This document shows positions 43,734-51,149 of a stretch of 64,000 bases of DNA, piece by piece. Within the stretch, counting starts at the first letter, position 1. The number at the start of each line of letters is the position of its first letter. This DNA is from DASQMT01 sp963835735. GTDB taxonomy: Bacteria > Actinomycetota > Thermoleophilia > Solirubrobacterales > Solirubrobacteraceae. A program made the position numbers and the translations under genes. The notes below the pieces were generated by a model, which saw nothing but the letters and a program-made list of their open reading frames with translations, searched no databases and had not been told where the DNA came from. The DNA lies in assembly GCA_963835735.1 (NCBI GenBank), contig CAWIGP010000002.1, forward strand, positions 1,550,001-1,614,000, written 5' to 3'.

Positions 43734-44420
43734 ATCCCCCCCGTCCCCCCGCCCAAGCGCCATCCTTACGACCAGTGGTCCCCAGATGCACGCGCGCTCG
43801 ACCTGGTCGGAGACAAATGGACGCTGCTGATCATCCGAGATCTCGCCGCAGGTCCCCGCCGCTTCGTCGAACTCCAGCGCGTGCTGCCCGGGATCTCGAC
43901 CGAGCAGCTGCGGTCACGGCTGAACCGAATGGTGGCCGACGGCCTGCTCACGCGCCAGCGCTACCGCGAAGTGCCGCCGCGCGTGGACTACGAGCTGACC
44001 GAGCGCTCGCGCGAGCTGATGCCCGTGCTGGGCGCGCTCGCGCGCTGGGGCTACGACTGGACCTGGACCGGCCCGCGCCAGGGCGAGGACGTCAACGTCG
44101 GCGCGATCTTCCGCCTCGCGCCGGGGATGCTCGCGCCGCCGCCCGATACGCGCGGGACCGTCGACCTGGTCGTCGCCGGCGGGGATGAGGACCGGGTCTT
44201 CCGCCTCACGGCGGCCGACGGCCGGGTCGCGATCACCGAGCGCCCGGAGGGCGCGGCGGACGCGACCGCCACGGGAACCGTCGATGCGTGGATCGGCGCG
44301 CTCGGCCCGGACGGCACCGTCGGCGCGCTCGACATCGCCGGCAAGCGCGGGCTGGCCGAGGCGCTGCTGCAGGGCTTCACAACGGCGGCGACGAGCCGCG
44401 CTGCGGAGCGGGCCGCGTAG
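43734..44420 (+). CDS. HxlR-family transcriptional regulator with SCP2-like C-terminal domain
   Basis: 228 aa if started at ATC 43734. The winged-helix core is typical HxlR: LDLVGDKWTLLIIRDLAAGP, PGISTEQLRSRLNRMVADGL and VDYELTERSRELMPVL. The N-terminal IPPVPPPKRHPYDQW matches the usual MPPVRPP-type lead of this subgroup, so the true start must be near 43734 even though no standard start codon exists there. A C-rich run (43736-43750) may hide a sequence error. From about residue 125 an SCP2/sterol-carrier-like domain follows (VDLVVAGGDEDRVFRLTAAD), perhaps sensing a hydrophobic ligand. The 3' end overlaps the convergent acetyltransferase gene by 44 bases. Confidence 0.75.
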   Translation: MPPVPPPKRHPYDQWSPDARALDLVGDKWTLLIIRDLAAGPRRFVELQRVLPGISTEQLRSRLNRMVADGLLTRQRYREVPPRVDYELTERSRELMPVLGALARWGYDWTWTGPRQGEDVNVGAIFRLAPGMLAPPPDTRGTVDLVVAGGDEDRVFRLTAADGRVAITERPEGAADATATGTVDAWIGALGPDGTVGALDIAGKRGLAEALLQGFTTAATSRAAERAA

Positions 44421-44916
44421 CCTCGACCGCATAGAGGAGGTGAGGGCGGCCGTAGGCCGCGCGCGTCTCGCGCTCGCTCATCCCGAGCTTCCCGAGCACG
44501 TGGCGGGAGGCATTGTTGCCGGGCTCGACCTGGGCGACGACCCGCGGGACGCGCAGGACCTCGAACGCGTACTCGACGAGCGCGCGTCCGAGCTCGGTCG
44601 CGTACCCCTTTCCCCATGCGCTGCGCGCGAGCGTATAGCCGAGCTCCACGTCGGGACCGATGCCGCCGAGCGGGTGCAGCCCGGCGTCGCCGATCAGGGC
44701 GCCGCCCGAGCGCTCGGTCACCGCGAGGAACGAGTACCCGCGCCGCTCGAGCACCTCGCCGTACGTGCGCAGCGCGCTTGCCGTCTCGGCGATCGTCCGG
44801 TGCGCGCCGTGTCCGACGAAGCGCATCACCTCGGGGTCGGCGTAGACGGCGTGGATCGCCGCCTGGTCGGCGAGCTTGAACGGCCGCAGGTGCAGCCGCG
44901 CGGTGGTCAGCTCCAC
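44377..44916 (-). CDS. GNAT-family N-acetyltransferase, RimJ-like
   Basis: 179 aa. TARLHLRPFKLADQAAIHAV starts the fold. VELGYTLARSAWGKGYATEL is the acetyl-CoA-binding motif A with the G-K-G-Y-A signature. VEPGNNASRHVLGKLGMSER is the conserved motif of the RimJ/RimL subgroup, which acetylates protein N-termini or small amines. GTG 44916 starts exactly where family similarity begins; the open frame upstream is arginine-rich. The substrate is not predictable. The tail overlaps the convergent HxlR gene by 44 bases, an unusually long antisense overlap. Confidence 0.85.
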   Translation of the reverse strand: MELTTARLHLRPFKLADQAAIHAVYADPEVMRFVGHGAHRTIAETASALRTYGEVLERRGYSFLAVTERSGGALIGDAGLHPLGGIGPDVELGYTLARSAWGKGYATELGRALVEYAFEVLRVPRVVAQVEPGNNASRHVLGKLGMSERETRAAYGRPHLLYAVEATRPAPQRGSSPPL

Positions 44917-44953
44917 GGAGCCGGCGCGGCGTCGGCCTTGCCGTCGACTGCGC

Positions 44954-45169
44954 TCAGTGCGCGGCGAGCTCCATGCTCGCGATCCGATCGGCGATCTCCG
45001 TGCGGCGCCGCTCGACATCGAGCGTTTCAGGCCCGGCGCCGGGTCGTCTCCGCTCGATCACCGTCTCTCCGCCGCACAGCTCGCACGGGGATTCCAGAGC
45101 ATGCATCAGTGAGCCGGGGAGCAGACTCCACCTCGTCTCCCCGCACTGCGTGCACCGGACCGCTTCCAT
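44954..45169 (-). CDS. Small two-CxxC zinc-ribbon-like protein
   Basis: 71 aa. Two CxxC knuckles, CTQCGETRW (Cys6, Cys9) and CELCGGETV (Cys29, Cys32), are spaced as in zinc ribbons. The C-terminal half is a charged helix (VERRRTEIADRIASM). It could be a small nucleic-acid or protein adaptor. Upstream of the GNAT gene on the same strand, with a gap of 37 bases. No named family recognised. Confidence 0.6.
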   Translation of the reverse strand: MEAVRCTQCGETRWSLLPGSLMHALESPCELCGGETVIERRRPGAGPETLDVERRRTEIADRIASMELAAH

Positions 45170-45259
45170 GAACGACCAACTCCTCGCGTGGCTGGCCTTG
45201 CATCATTTCATGCATGCGGCCCAAACGGGCGAGAATCGTTAGCGAGGAGACAACATCCG

Positions 45260-45730
45260 GTGGCATCCAGGACGAGCAGCGCGGGAATTCTCCTGCACAG
45301 GCAGGGTGAAGCGGGCACCGAGGTGCTGCTCGTGCATCCGGGCGGCCCGATCTGGGCGCGCAGGGACTCGGGCTGGTGGTCGATCCCGAAGGGCGAGCTG
45401 GACCCGGGCGAGGACGCGCGAGCGGCTGCGCTGCGCGAGTTCGCGGAGGAGACCGGCACGCGGATTCCCGCCGGGCCGCTCGAGGAGCTCGGCTCGGTGA
45501 GGCAGAAGAGCGGCAAGGTCGTGACGGCGTTCGCGGTGGCCGGCGACCTCGATCCGGCGACGCTGGCCAGCGTCACCTTCGAGCAGGAGTGGCCGCCGCG
45601 CAGCGGGCGCATGCAGACGTTCCCGGAGATCGACCGGGCGGAGTGGTTCGGACTCGACGCCGCGCGCGAGAAGCTGATCCCCGCGCAGGCCGCGTTCGTC
45701 GACCGCCTGGAGGCGCTGCTCGCGAACTGA
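45260..45730 (+). CDS. NUDIX hydrolase
   Basis: 156 aa. The NUDIX box begins GELDPGEDARAAALREFAEE and continues TGT; it matches GX5EX7REUXEEXGU fully. SAGILLHRQ starts the fold, and WWSIPKGEL is typical of the diadenosine-polyphosphate/ADP-ribose branch. Such enzymes hydrolyse nucleoside diphosphates linked to another group. GTG 45260 has GAGGAG 9 bases upstream; an in-frame start at 45188 lacks homology. Followed by the convergent tRNA-Leu. Confidence 0.88.
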   Translation: MASRTSSAGILLHRQGEAGTEVLLVHPGGPIWARRDSGWWSIPKGELDPGEDARAAALREFAEETGTRIPAGPLEELGSVRQKSGKVVTAFAVAGDLDPATLASVTFEQEWPPRSGRMQTFPEIDRAEWFGLDAAREKLIPAQAAFVDRLEALLAN

Positions 45731-45735
45731 GCGGA

Positions 45736-45819
45736 TGCCCGGGGTGGGAGTCGAACCCACACGCCCTCTCGGACAGTCGGACTTAAATCGACCGCGTCTA
45801 CCAGTTACGCCACCCGGGC
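45736..45819 (-). tRNA. tRNA-Leu (anticodon TAA)
   Basis: 84 bases with a long variable arm (ACTGTCCGAGAGGGCGT), as expected for a class II tRNA. Anticodon loop ATTTAAG gives TAA. Acceptor GCCCGGG pairs with CCCGGGC; CCA is not encoded. UUA codons are very rare in such GC-rich genomes, so genes containing them could depend on this tRNA, as with bldA in Streptomyces. Confidence 0.95.
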
Positions 45820-45907
45820 GGGAGTGCCGGGATCGTATGGGCTACCCTCATCACTGCAACTTCTCCGCCCATCCGGGGTCTTATCGGGCGGAACCTCGCG
45901 TCTCTCT

Positions 45908-47374
45908 GTGGAAGTCTCGGCACTCACCCATGCCGGCGTAGCCGGCCACGCGCGCTCTCCGTTGCTGCGGCTGCAGTCGGATGAGCGGCTGATCACGCTC
46001 GTCAGGCGCGGCAACCACCACGCTTTCGAGGCGCTCGTCGCCCGCTATCAGGCACGGCTGCTCGCGTTCTGCCGGCACATGCTGTCGAGCCGCGAGGACG
46101 CCGAGGACGTGCTGCAGGAGGTGTTCGCCGCAGCTTTCAACGCGATAATGGCCGACGCGCGGGAGATCAACGTGCGGCCCTGGCTGTACCGGATCGCGCG
46201 CAACCGCTCGCTCAACCACCTGCGCAAGGCGCAGGCGATCGGCGTCGACTCGATGGACGTACACCTGTCCGAGCACGGCCTGACGACCGCCGACAAGGTG
46301 CACAAGCGCGAGGAGTTCCGGCAGCTGATGTCGGACGTGCGGGAGCTGCCCGAGACGCAGCGCACCGCGCTGCTGCTGCGTGAGATCGACGCGCTCTCCT
46401 ATGACCAGATCGCCGAGGCGATGGAGACCACGATCCCATCGGTCAAGTCGCTGCTCGTGCGCGCGCGCGTCGGCCTGGCCGAGGCGGCCGAGGCGCGCCA
46501 GCTCACGTGCGAGGAGGTCCGGGACGAGCTCGGCGAGGTGGCCGAAGGGCTGCGCCGCACGACGCCGCCGGTCCGCCGCCACCTGCGTACCTGCGACCGC
46601 TGCGTCGTGTTCAAGAAGCAGCTGCGCCAGACGAACCGCGCGCTCGCCGCCGTGTTCCCGGTCGGCCCGCTGCTGCTGCTGAAGAAGCTGCTGCTCGCGC
46701 ACGCCGGCGGCGCGGCCGCCGGCACCGGCGGCGCGGCCGCCGCGGGCGGGGGCGCGGCCGCCACCGGCGCCGCCGGCGCTGCCGGCGCCGCCGCGGGCGG
46801 GGCGCTGCAGGCCGGAGCGGGCGCGCTCGCCTCCAAGGCCGTCGCCGGGCTCGCCGCCGCCGCGATCGTCACCGCGGGCGCGGTCGAGGTCAAGCACGTG
46901 AAGGACAAGCCGTCGCGCGCGACCGCGAGCATGCAGGCCGCAAAGCAGCCGCAGCCGGCGCCCGTCCCGGTGGCCGCGGCCGAGCCGGTCGCGGTGGCCT
47001 CGGCCCCGCAGCCCGTCTCCCAGGCCGTGGCCGTGCCGGCCGAGGAGAAGAAGCCGGCGCTGAAGAAGAAGGTCGCCGCGAAGCCCGCCGAGCCCAAAGC
47101 CAAGCCGAGCGCCACCCCGACCCCGACCCCGACGCCCGTCGCGTCCGCCACGCCCGCGCCGACGGTCACGCCGGTGCCCACCCCGGCGCCGCCCCTGACC
47201 GCCCCGCCGCCGCCGAACGTCGAGCAGCACGAGGGCGATTCGGTTGCGCTCCCGAGCGATCCCGAGGCCGGCCAGCCGCCGACGCCGGTCGGCTCGACGC
47301 CGCAGCCGCAGTCGCCGAGCCCGACGCCCATCCCGACGCCGACGCCGGCGCCGACGGTGCCCCCCGGGCCCTAG
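45908..47374 (+). CDS. ECF sigma factor fused to a zinc-finger anti-sigma-like segment and membrane/Pro-rich tail
   Basis: 488 aa from GTG 45908. Region 2 (about residues 34-100: NHHAFEALVARYQARLLAFC, DVLQEVFAAAF, RPWLYRIARNRSLNHLRK) and region 4 (about 140-190: LPETQRTALLLREIDALSY, IPSVKSLLVRARVGL) form a normal ECF sigma factor. A ZAS-type motif follows: Cys201, then H225-LRT-C229-DR-C232, usual in separate anti-sigma factors. Then come an Ala/Gly-rich stretch, a weakly hydrophobic segment (about 315-340), and about 130 residues of Pro/Thr/Ala/Lys repeats (PTPTPTPVASATPAP). The design suggests a sigma factor held inactive by its own tail, possibly at the membrane. The ribosome site is weak, so the start is uncertain. 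Confidence 0.85.
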   Translation: MEVSALTHAGVAGHARSPLLRLQSDERLITLVRRGNHHAFEALVARYQARLLAFCRHMLSSREDAEDVLQEVFAAAFNAIMADAREINVRPWLYRIARNRSLNHLRKAQAIGVDSMDVHLSEHGLTTADKVHKREEFRQLMSDVRELPETQRTALLLREIDALSYDQIAEAMETTIPSVKSLLVRARVGLAEAAEARQLTCEEVRDELGEVAEGLRRTTPPVRRHLRTCDRCVVFKKQLRQTNRALAAVFPVGPLLLLKKLLLAHAGGAAAGTGGAAAAGGGAAATGAAGAAGAAAGGALQAGAGALASKAVAGLAAAAIVTAGAVEVKHVKDKPSRATASMQAAKQPQPAPVPVAAAEPVAVASAPQPVSQAVAVPAEEKKPALKKKVAAKPAEPKAKPSATPTPTPTPVASATPAPTVTPVPTPAPPLTAPPPPNVEQHEGDSVALPSDPEAGQPPTPVGSTPQPQSPSPTPIPTPTPAPTVPPGP

Positions 47375-47709
47375 TGGATCCGGGCGCCGAGCGGCACGTC
47401 CGACCGCGGCTCGAGCAAGATGATCCGGCCGGCCTCGTCGCTGGCGCCGAGGCACAGCACCTCTGACATGAACGGGCCGATCTGGCGCGGCGGGAAGTTG
47501 ACGACCGCGACGACGAGGCGGCCCTCGAGCTCGTCGCGCGCGTAGTTGGTGACCTGCGCCGACGAGCGCAGGACGCCGATCTCGGGCCCGAAGTCGATCG
47601 TCAGCTTCCACGCGGGCTTGCGCGCCTCCGGGAACTCGTCGACGGCCGTGACGCGCCCGACGCGCATGTCGACGGCGAGGAACTGGTCGAAATTGATCGC
47701 CTCGGGCAC
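47371..47709 (-). CDS. csaA: CsaA-like tRNA-binding-domain protein
   Basis: 112 aa, a single EMAP/Trbp111 OB-fold domain: NFDQFLAVDMRVGRVTAVDE, KLTIDFGPEIGVLRSSAQV and VNFPPRQIGPFMSEVLCLGA are the conserved blocks. CsaA dimers bind tRNA-like structures and have been described as chaperones with export-related activity in Bacillus. GTG 47709 is the start. The stop overlaps that of the sigma factor gene (convergent). Confidence 0.88.
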   Translation of the reverse strand: MPEAINFDQFLAVDMRVGRVTAVDEFPEARKPAWKLTIDFGPEIGVLRSSAQVTNYARDELEGRLVVAVVNFPPRQIGPFMSEVLCLGASDEAGRIILLEPRSDVPLGARIH

Positions 47710-47764
47710 GAGCGGCGCACACTAGCCGACTGAATATTTCCCGCTCACGTCCGTTAACGAGGGT

Positions 47765-47980
47765 ATGGCGCTGTTCCACTACGACGCAAACCGCAAGCGG
47801 CTCTGGATCCGCGGCCAGCGCTGCCATCACGGCGCGACTGGCGCGCTGCTGGCGGGTGCGGGCGCGATGGGCGTCGTCGCGCTGCGCGTGCCCGCGCTCA
47901 CGGCGATGGTCGCCGCCGGCGGCCTGCTGATGGCGCACGACTGGCACGACCGCTCCGTGTGGTTCAGGGCCGGCGGCTGA
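47765..47980 (+). CDS. Small membrane protein of 71 residues
   Basis: A basic N-terminus (YDANRKRLWIRGQRCHHG) precedes two closely spaced hydrophobic segments (about 24-41 and 45-57), ending HDWHDRSVWFRAGG. No family recognised. It is separated from the convergent Lrp-type gene by an inverted repeat. The histidine- and tryptophan-containing ends could face the cytoplasm. Confidence 0.5.
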   Translation: MALFHYDANRKRLWIRGQRCHHGATGALLAGAGAMGVVALRVPALTAMVAAGGLLMAHDWHDRSVWFRAGG

Positions 47981-47993
47981 GTAACGTCGCCGA

Positions 47994-48025
47994 AGGCGAG
48001 CGGCGAGGAACGAGCACGCTCGCCT
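47994..48025. terminator. Inverted repeat between convergent genes
   Basis: AGGCGAGCG (47994-48002) and CGCTCGCCT (48017-48025) form a perfect 9-bp stem with a 14-base loop, placed between two convergent genes. It has no clear T-run, so it may work as a bidirectional, partly factor-dependent terminator. Confidence 0.45.
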
Positions 48026-48038
48026 GGCAGGCGAAACC

Positions 48039-48314
48039 CTAATTTCCGATGCTGAACAACGCCTCGAGGTCGTGGCGGGAGAACACCTCGAAGGCGACCA
48101 TCGTGTGCGTCCGCCGGATGCCGGGCACCTGCGACAGGCGCCCGGTGACGACCTCGTTGATCGCCTCCGGCGTACGCACGCGCAGCATCGCGACGAAGTC
48201 CCACTCGCCGGTCACCGACCACGCCTCCGCCACCCCCTCGACGTCCGCCAGCGCGCCGCCGAGGTGCGGCATCGCCTCGCGCTCGGCCTCGATCAGGACG
48301 ATCGCGTGGGTCAC
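48039..48314 (-). CDS. Stand-alone Lrp/AsnC ligand-binding (RAM) domain
   Basis: 91 aa consisting only of the alpha/beta RAM domain: HAIVLIEAER, VEGVAEAWSVTGEWDFVAML and VPGIRRTHTMVAFEVF. The helix-turn-helix of full Lrp proteins is absent. Such single-domain proteins assemble into decamers and bind amino acids. The GTG overlaps the stop of the UPF0173 hydrolase gene upstream (GTGA), so the two are co-expressed. Confidence 0.85.
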   Translation of the reverse strand: MTHAIVLIEAEREAMPHLGGALADVEGVAEAWSVTGEWDFVAMLRVRTPEAINEVVTGRLSQVPGIRRTHTMVAFEVFSRHDLEALFSIGN

Positions 48315-48994
48315 CGGACGGTGTGAGTCTCGCCCGGCTCGAGCACGATGACCTTGCTCTCGGTCGCGTTCTCGACGTCGCTCTTGAACGCCTGCGCGTC
48401 GGTCTCGATCGCCGGGAACGTGTTGTAGTGGATCGGGATCACCTCGTCGGCGCCGATCCACTCGCACGCGGCGACGGCGTCGAAGCGGTCCATCGTGTAG
48501 TGCCCGCCGATCGGCACGAGCGCGAGGTTGACGTGGTTGCCGCGCCGGGCGATCAGCTGGAGGTCGGAGAACAGAGCGGTGTCGCCGAGGTGGTAGACGA
48601 GCCTTTCCCCGACCATGATCAGCAGGCCGGCGGAAGGGCTCACCGTGCCGTTCGGCGTCGACGACGAATGCCACGCGGGCACGACCTTCACCCAGCCCCA
48701 GTCGAACGCGACGGTGCCGCCGATATTGGGGTCGTGGACGTTCTCGACGCCGAGCGAGTCCAGCTCGTCCGCGATCTCCGTCAGCGCGAGGACCTGCGCG
48801 CCGGTGCGCTTGGCGATGTCGACGATGTCGCCGTAGTGGTCGGCGTGGCCGTGCGTCAGCAGTATGTGTGTGGGCTCGAGCTCGTCCGCGCTCACCGTCA
48901 CCTTCGGGTTCCCGGTGATGAACGGATCGACGAGGATCCTCGTGTCGCCGTCGGTGATCTCGACGGCCGCTTGCGCGAGGAAGCGGATGTCCAT
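48311..48994 (-). CDS. UPF0173 metallo-beta-lactamase-fold hydrolase
   Basis: 227 aa. The metal-binding motif is THGHADHYGD (residues about 47-56), with later ligands in VYHLGDTALFSDL and IPIHYNTFP. Length and the opening MDIRFLAQAAVEI match the UPF0173 family. Substrate is unknown; members are related to ribonuclease Z and UlaG-type hydrolases. First of a pair with the RAM-domain gene. Upstream, the 108-aa gene ends 4 bases away on the same strand. Confidence 0.9.
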   Translation of the reverse strand: MDIRFLAQAAVEITDGDTRILVDPFITGNPKVTVSADELEPTHILLTHGHADHYGDIVDIAKRTGAQVLALTEIADELDSLGVENVHDPNIGGTVAFDWGWVKVVPAWHSSSTPNGTVSPSAGLLIMVGERLVYHLGDTALFSDLQLIARRGNHVNLALVPIGGHYTMDRFDAVAACEWIGADEVIPIHYNTFPAIETDAQAFKSDVENATESKVIVLEPGETHTVR

Positions 48995-48998
48995 CTGG

Positions 48999-49325
48999 TC
49001 ATTCCTCCTGTTCCATGAGTTCGTGGGCCAGCTCGTACCCGACCGCGACCCCGATCAGCATCGAAACGCCGGTCTCCTCCGCGATCAGCGTGCGCACCGC
49101 GGTCAGCCGGTCGTCGACGTCGGGTTTGCCGGCCGCCTCGAGCACCGCAGCCTGATGCGCGGAGCCGAACCAGTCAGCGGCCTCCAGCGCCTCGTTCAGG
49201 ATCCGCTGAATACCTGGCGCGTTCGCGCCGACCAGCCGCTCCGCCTCCTCGAGCCGCGCGGGGTCCGCGAGCGCCGCGATCGCCGCCTCGACCTCGGAGT
49301 CGGAATAGGCGCGGCGGGCCGCCAT
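48999..49325 (-). CDS. Hypothetical helical protein of 108 residues
   Basis: Mostly helical: SDSEVEAAIAALADPARLEE, GIQRILNEALEAADWFGSAH, then VDDRLTAVRTLIAEETGV and a weakly hydrophobic segment MLIGVAVGYELAHELMEQEE. No signal peptide. It lies 2 bases after the stop of the degenerate rhomboid gene and 4 bases before the UPF0173 gene, so all are likely one transcript. The composition and tight packing argue for a real gene. Family unknown. Confidence 0.65.
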   Translation of the reverse strand: MAARRAYSDSEVEAAIAALADPARLEEAERLVGANAPGIQRILNEALEAADWFGSAHQAAVLEAAGKPDVDDRLTAVRTLIAEETGVSMLIGVAVGYELAHELMEQEE

Positions 49326-49327
49326 CC

Positions 49328-50116
49328 TCAGCGCAGGCGTGCCAGGCCGAGGCCGATCACGATGCCCACGACGCCGCCGCCGAGGCCGGCCAGCGAGTTC
49401 GCGCCGTCGACGGCGAGCGGAAGGCACACGAGCAGCGCCGCGATCGCCAGCACGCCGAGCAGGTCCGCATCGTCCTCGCGGCCGGCGCGCCGGCCGAGGA
49501 TGTCGCGCATCGACCAGGCGGCGAGCATCGCGAGCGCGGCCGCATTGCCGCCGATCGCGATCGCGCCCTCGTCGAGCGCGACCACCAGCGCCATGCCGGC
49601 GCCGCCGCCGACGACGAACAGCAGCAGCGGCGCCCACCAGCCGTGGCGGCGCTCCAGCAGCGTGCCGAAGATCGCGATCGCGGCGAGCGCGGCGACCTCA
49701 TAGCCGGTGCTCTCGTAGACGAACTGCGTCGTGACGACGCGCCACCACTCGCCGTCGAGCGGGCCGCCGAGCGCGAGCTGGCCCCAGGCGTCGAGCGTGG
49801 CCAGGCCGACGCCCACCTGCTCGTCGGCGACGAGGTTGATCCCGACGAGGCCGATCAGCGTGATCACGATCGACGCGAGGATCAGCGTGATCGTGACGTA
49901 CGGCCGGCGGTCGGGCCGGATCCCGGGGATCTCGCCCGCACGCAGCGGACCGAGCCGCGGACGCGACCTGCGCGGCGGCTTGGGCGTCCCGCCGCGCTCG
50001 AGCTTCGGCGCCCGCTTGCGCAGCCGCGTCCCGCAGTACGGGCACTCCGTGATGTAAGGCGACACCTCGGAGCCGCAGCTCTTGCAGACGACGAAGAGAT
50101 CGGGCCCGCTTGCCAT
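49328..50116 (-). CDS. Zinc-ribbon plus degenerate rhomboid-like membrane protein
   Basis: 262 aa. An N-terminal zinc ribbon (VCKSCGSEVSP and ECPYCGTRL, Cys11/14/25/28) and a basic linker precede about six hydrophobic segments. The rhomboid landmarks EWWRVVTTQFVYES and FGTLLERRHG are present. The catalytic GxSG position reads GGNAAALA and the histidine of the last helix is replaced (ANSLAGLGGG). It is therefore a rhomboid fold without serine or histidine, like the non-catalytic iRhom/derlin group, which binds client proteins. First gene of the run 50116 to 48039. The active paralogue at 22611-23222 has both residues. Confidence 0.8.
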   Translation of the reverse strand: MASGPDLFVVCKSCGSEVSPYITECPYCGTRLRKRAPKLERGGTPKPPRRSRPRLGPLRAGEIPGIRPDRRPYVTITLILASIVITLIGLVGINLVADEQVGVGLATLDAWGQLALGGPLDGEWWRVVTTQFVYESTGYEVAALAAIAIFGTLLERRHGWWAPLLLFVVGGGAGMALVVALDEGAIAIGGNAAALAMLAAWSMRDILGRRAGREDDADLLGVLAIAALLVCLPLAVDGANSLAGLGGGVVGIVIGLGLARLR

Positions 50117-50222
50117 GGACAGACGATTCTACGCGTACTCCGAGCTCCCTCGGATGACTCCCTCGAGGCGAGCGGGTCATACTGGCGCACAGACCCACCG
50201 ACTCTCGAGGAGAACGGATCTC

Positions 50223-51149
50223 ATGGCACTCGGCTATGACGGAAAGCTCTACATCCTGGCCTTCGACCACCGCGGCTCGTTCCAGAAGAAGATGTTCGGG
50301 ATAGAGGGCGATCCGACCCCCGCGGAGACCGACACGATCGCCGACGCGAAACGCGTGATCTTCGAGGGGATGGAGCTCGCGGTCCGACGCGGCGTCGACG
50401 CCTCGGCCACCGGCGTGTTGGTCGACGAGCAGTTCGGCTCGGACATCCCCAAGCGCGCCAAGCAGGACAACCTCGTGCTGGCGATGCCGGTCGAGAAGTC
50501 CGGCCAGGACGAGTTCGACTTCCAGTACGGCGCGGACTTCGGCGCGCATATCGCCAAGCACGACGTCGACTTCGCCAAGGTGCTGGTCCGCTACAACCCC
50601 GCGGGCGACGCGGAGATGAACCGGCGCCAGCTCGGCCGATTGAAGGAGCTGGCGGACTGGCTGCACGCCAACGACCGCAAGTTCCTGTTCGAGCTGCTCG
50701 TACCCGCCGAGCCGGCGCAGCTGGAGTCGGTCGGCGGCGACACCGACCGCTACGACGCCGAGCTGCGGCCGGCGCTGATGAAGCAGACGATCAAGGACAT
50801 CCAGGACTTCGGCATCGAGGTCGACGTCTGGAAGATCGAGGGCGTCGACGCGCGCGAGGACGCGGAGGAGCTGGCCCTGCAGACGCGCACGGGCGCGGGC
50901 CGCGAGGGCGTCGTCTGCGTGCTGCTCGGGCGCGGCGCGTCCGACGAGAAGGTCGACCACTGGCTGCGGCAGGCGGCGCCGGTCGACGGCTTCGTCGGGT
51001 TTGCGATCGGCCGCTCGATCTGGTGGGACGCGCTCAAGGGGTTCCTCGCGGGCGACCTGGCGCGCGAGGCGGCTGCGGAGAAGGTCGCCGACAACTACCT
51101 GCGCTTCGTGCAGGTCTACGACGACGCGGAGTCGGGCGCGCGCGTCTGA
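50223..51149 (+). CDS. DUF2090 (IolC C-terminal-like) aldolase-fold protein
   Basis: 308 aa. LYILAFDHRGSFQKKMFG opens a TIM barrel, with GVLVDEQFGSDI, FLFELLVPA, VDVWKIEGVD and GFVGFAIGRSIWWDAL. This is the DUF2090 family, usually the C-terminal half of IolC proteins in inositol catabolism; here it stands alone without the kinase half. A lysine in VDVWKIEG could be the Schiff-base residue of a class I aldolase. No other inositol gene is nearby. ATG 50223 follows AGGAGA. The stop overlaps the start of the nuclease gene. Confidence 0.8.
   Translation: MALGYDGKLYILAFDHRGSFQKKMFGIEGDPTPAETDTIADAKRVIFEGMELAVRRGVDASATGVLVDEQFGSDIPKRAKQDNLVLAMPVEKSGQDEFDFQYGADFGAHIAKHDVDFAKVLVRYNPAGDAEMNRRQLGRLKELADWLHANDRKFLFELLVPAEPAQLESVGGDTDRYDAELRPALMKQTIKDIQDFGIEVDVWKIEGVDAREDAEELALQTRTGAGREGVVCVLLGRGASDEKVDHWLRQAAPVDGFVGFAIGRSIWWDALKGFLAGDLAREAAAEKVADNYLRFVQVYDDAESGARV

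Noticed and set aside
45824..45907. Start of the sigma factor at 45824
   Set aside because: It would begin inside the region directly beside tRNA-Leu and add a segment without similarity to sigma factors. GTG 45908 is nearer the conserved region, although its ribosome site is weak.
46689..46860. Gly/Ala-rich repeats as a tandem DNA repeat
   Set aside because: The GGCGCGGCCGCC-like pattern is the coding sequence of an Ala/Gly-rich linker in the sigma factor fusion; frame and stops are consistent with coding.
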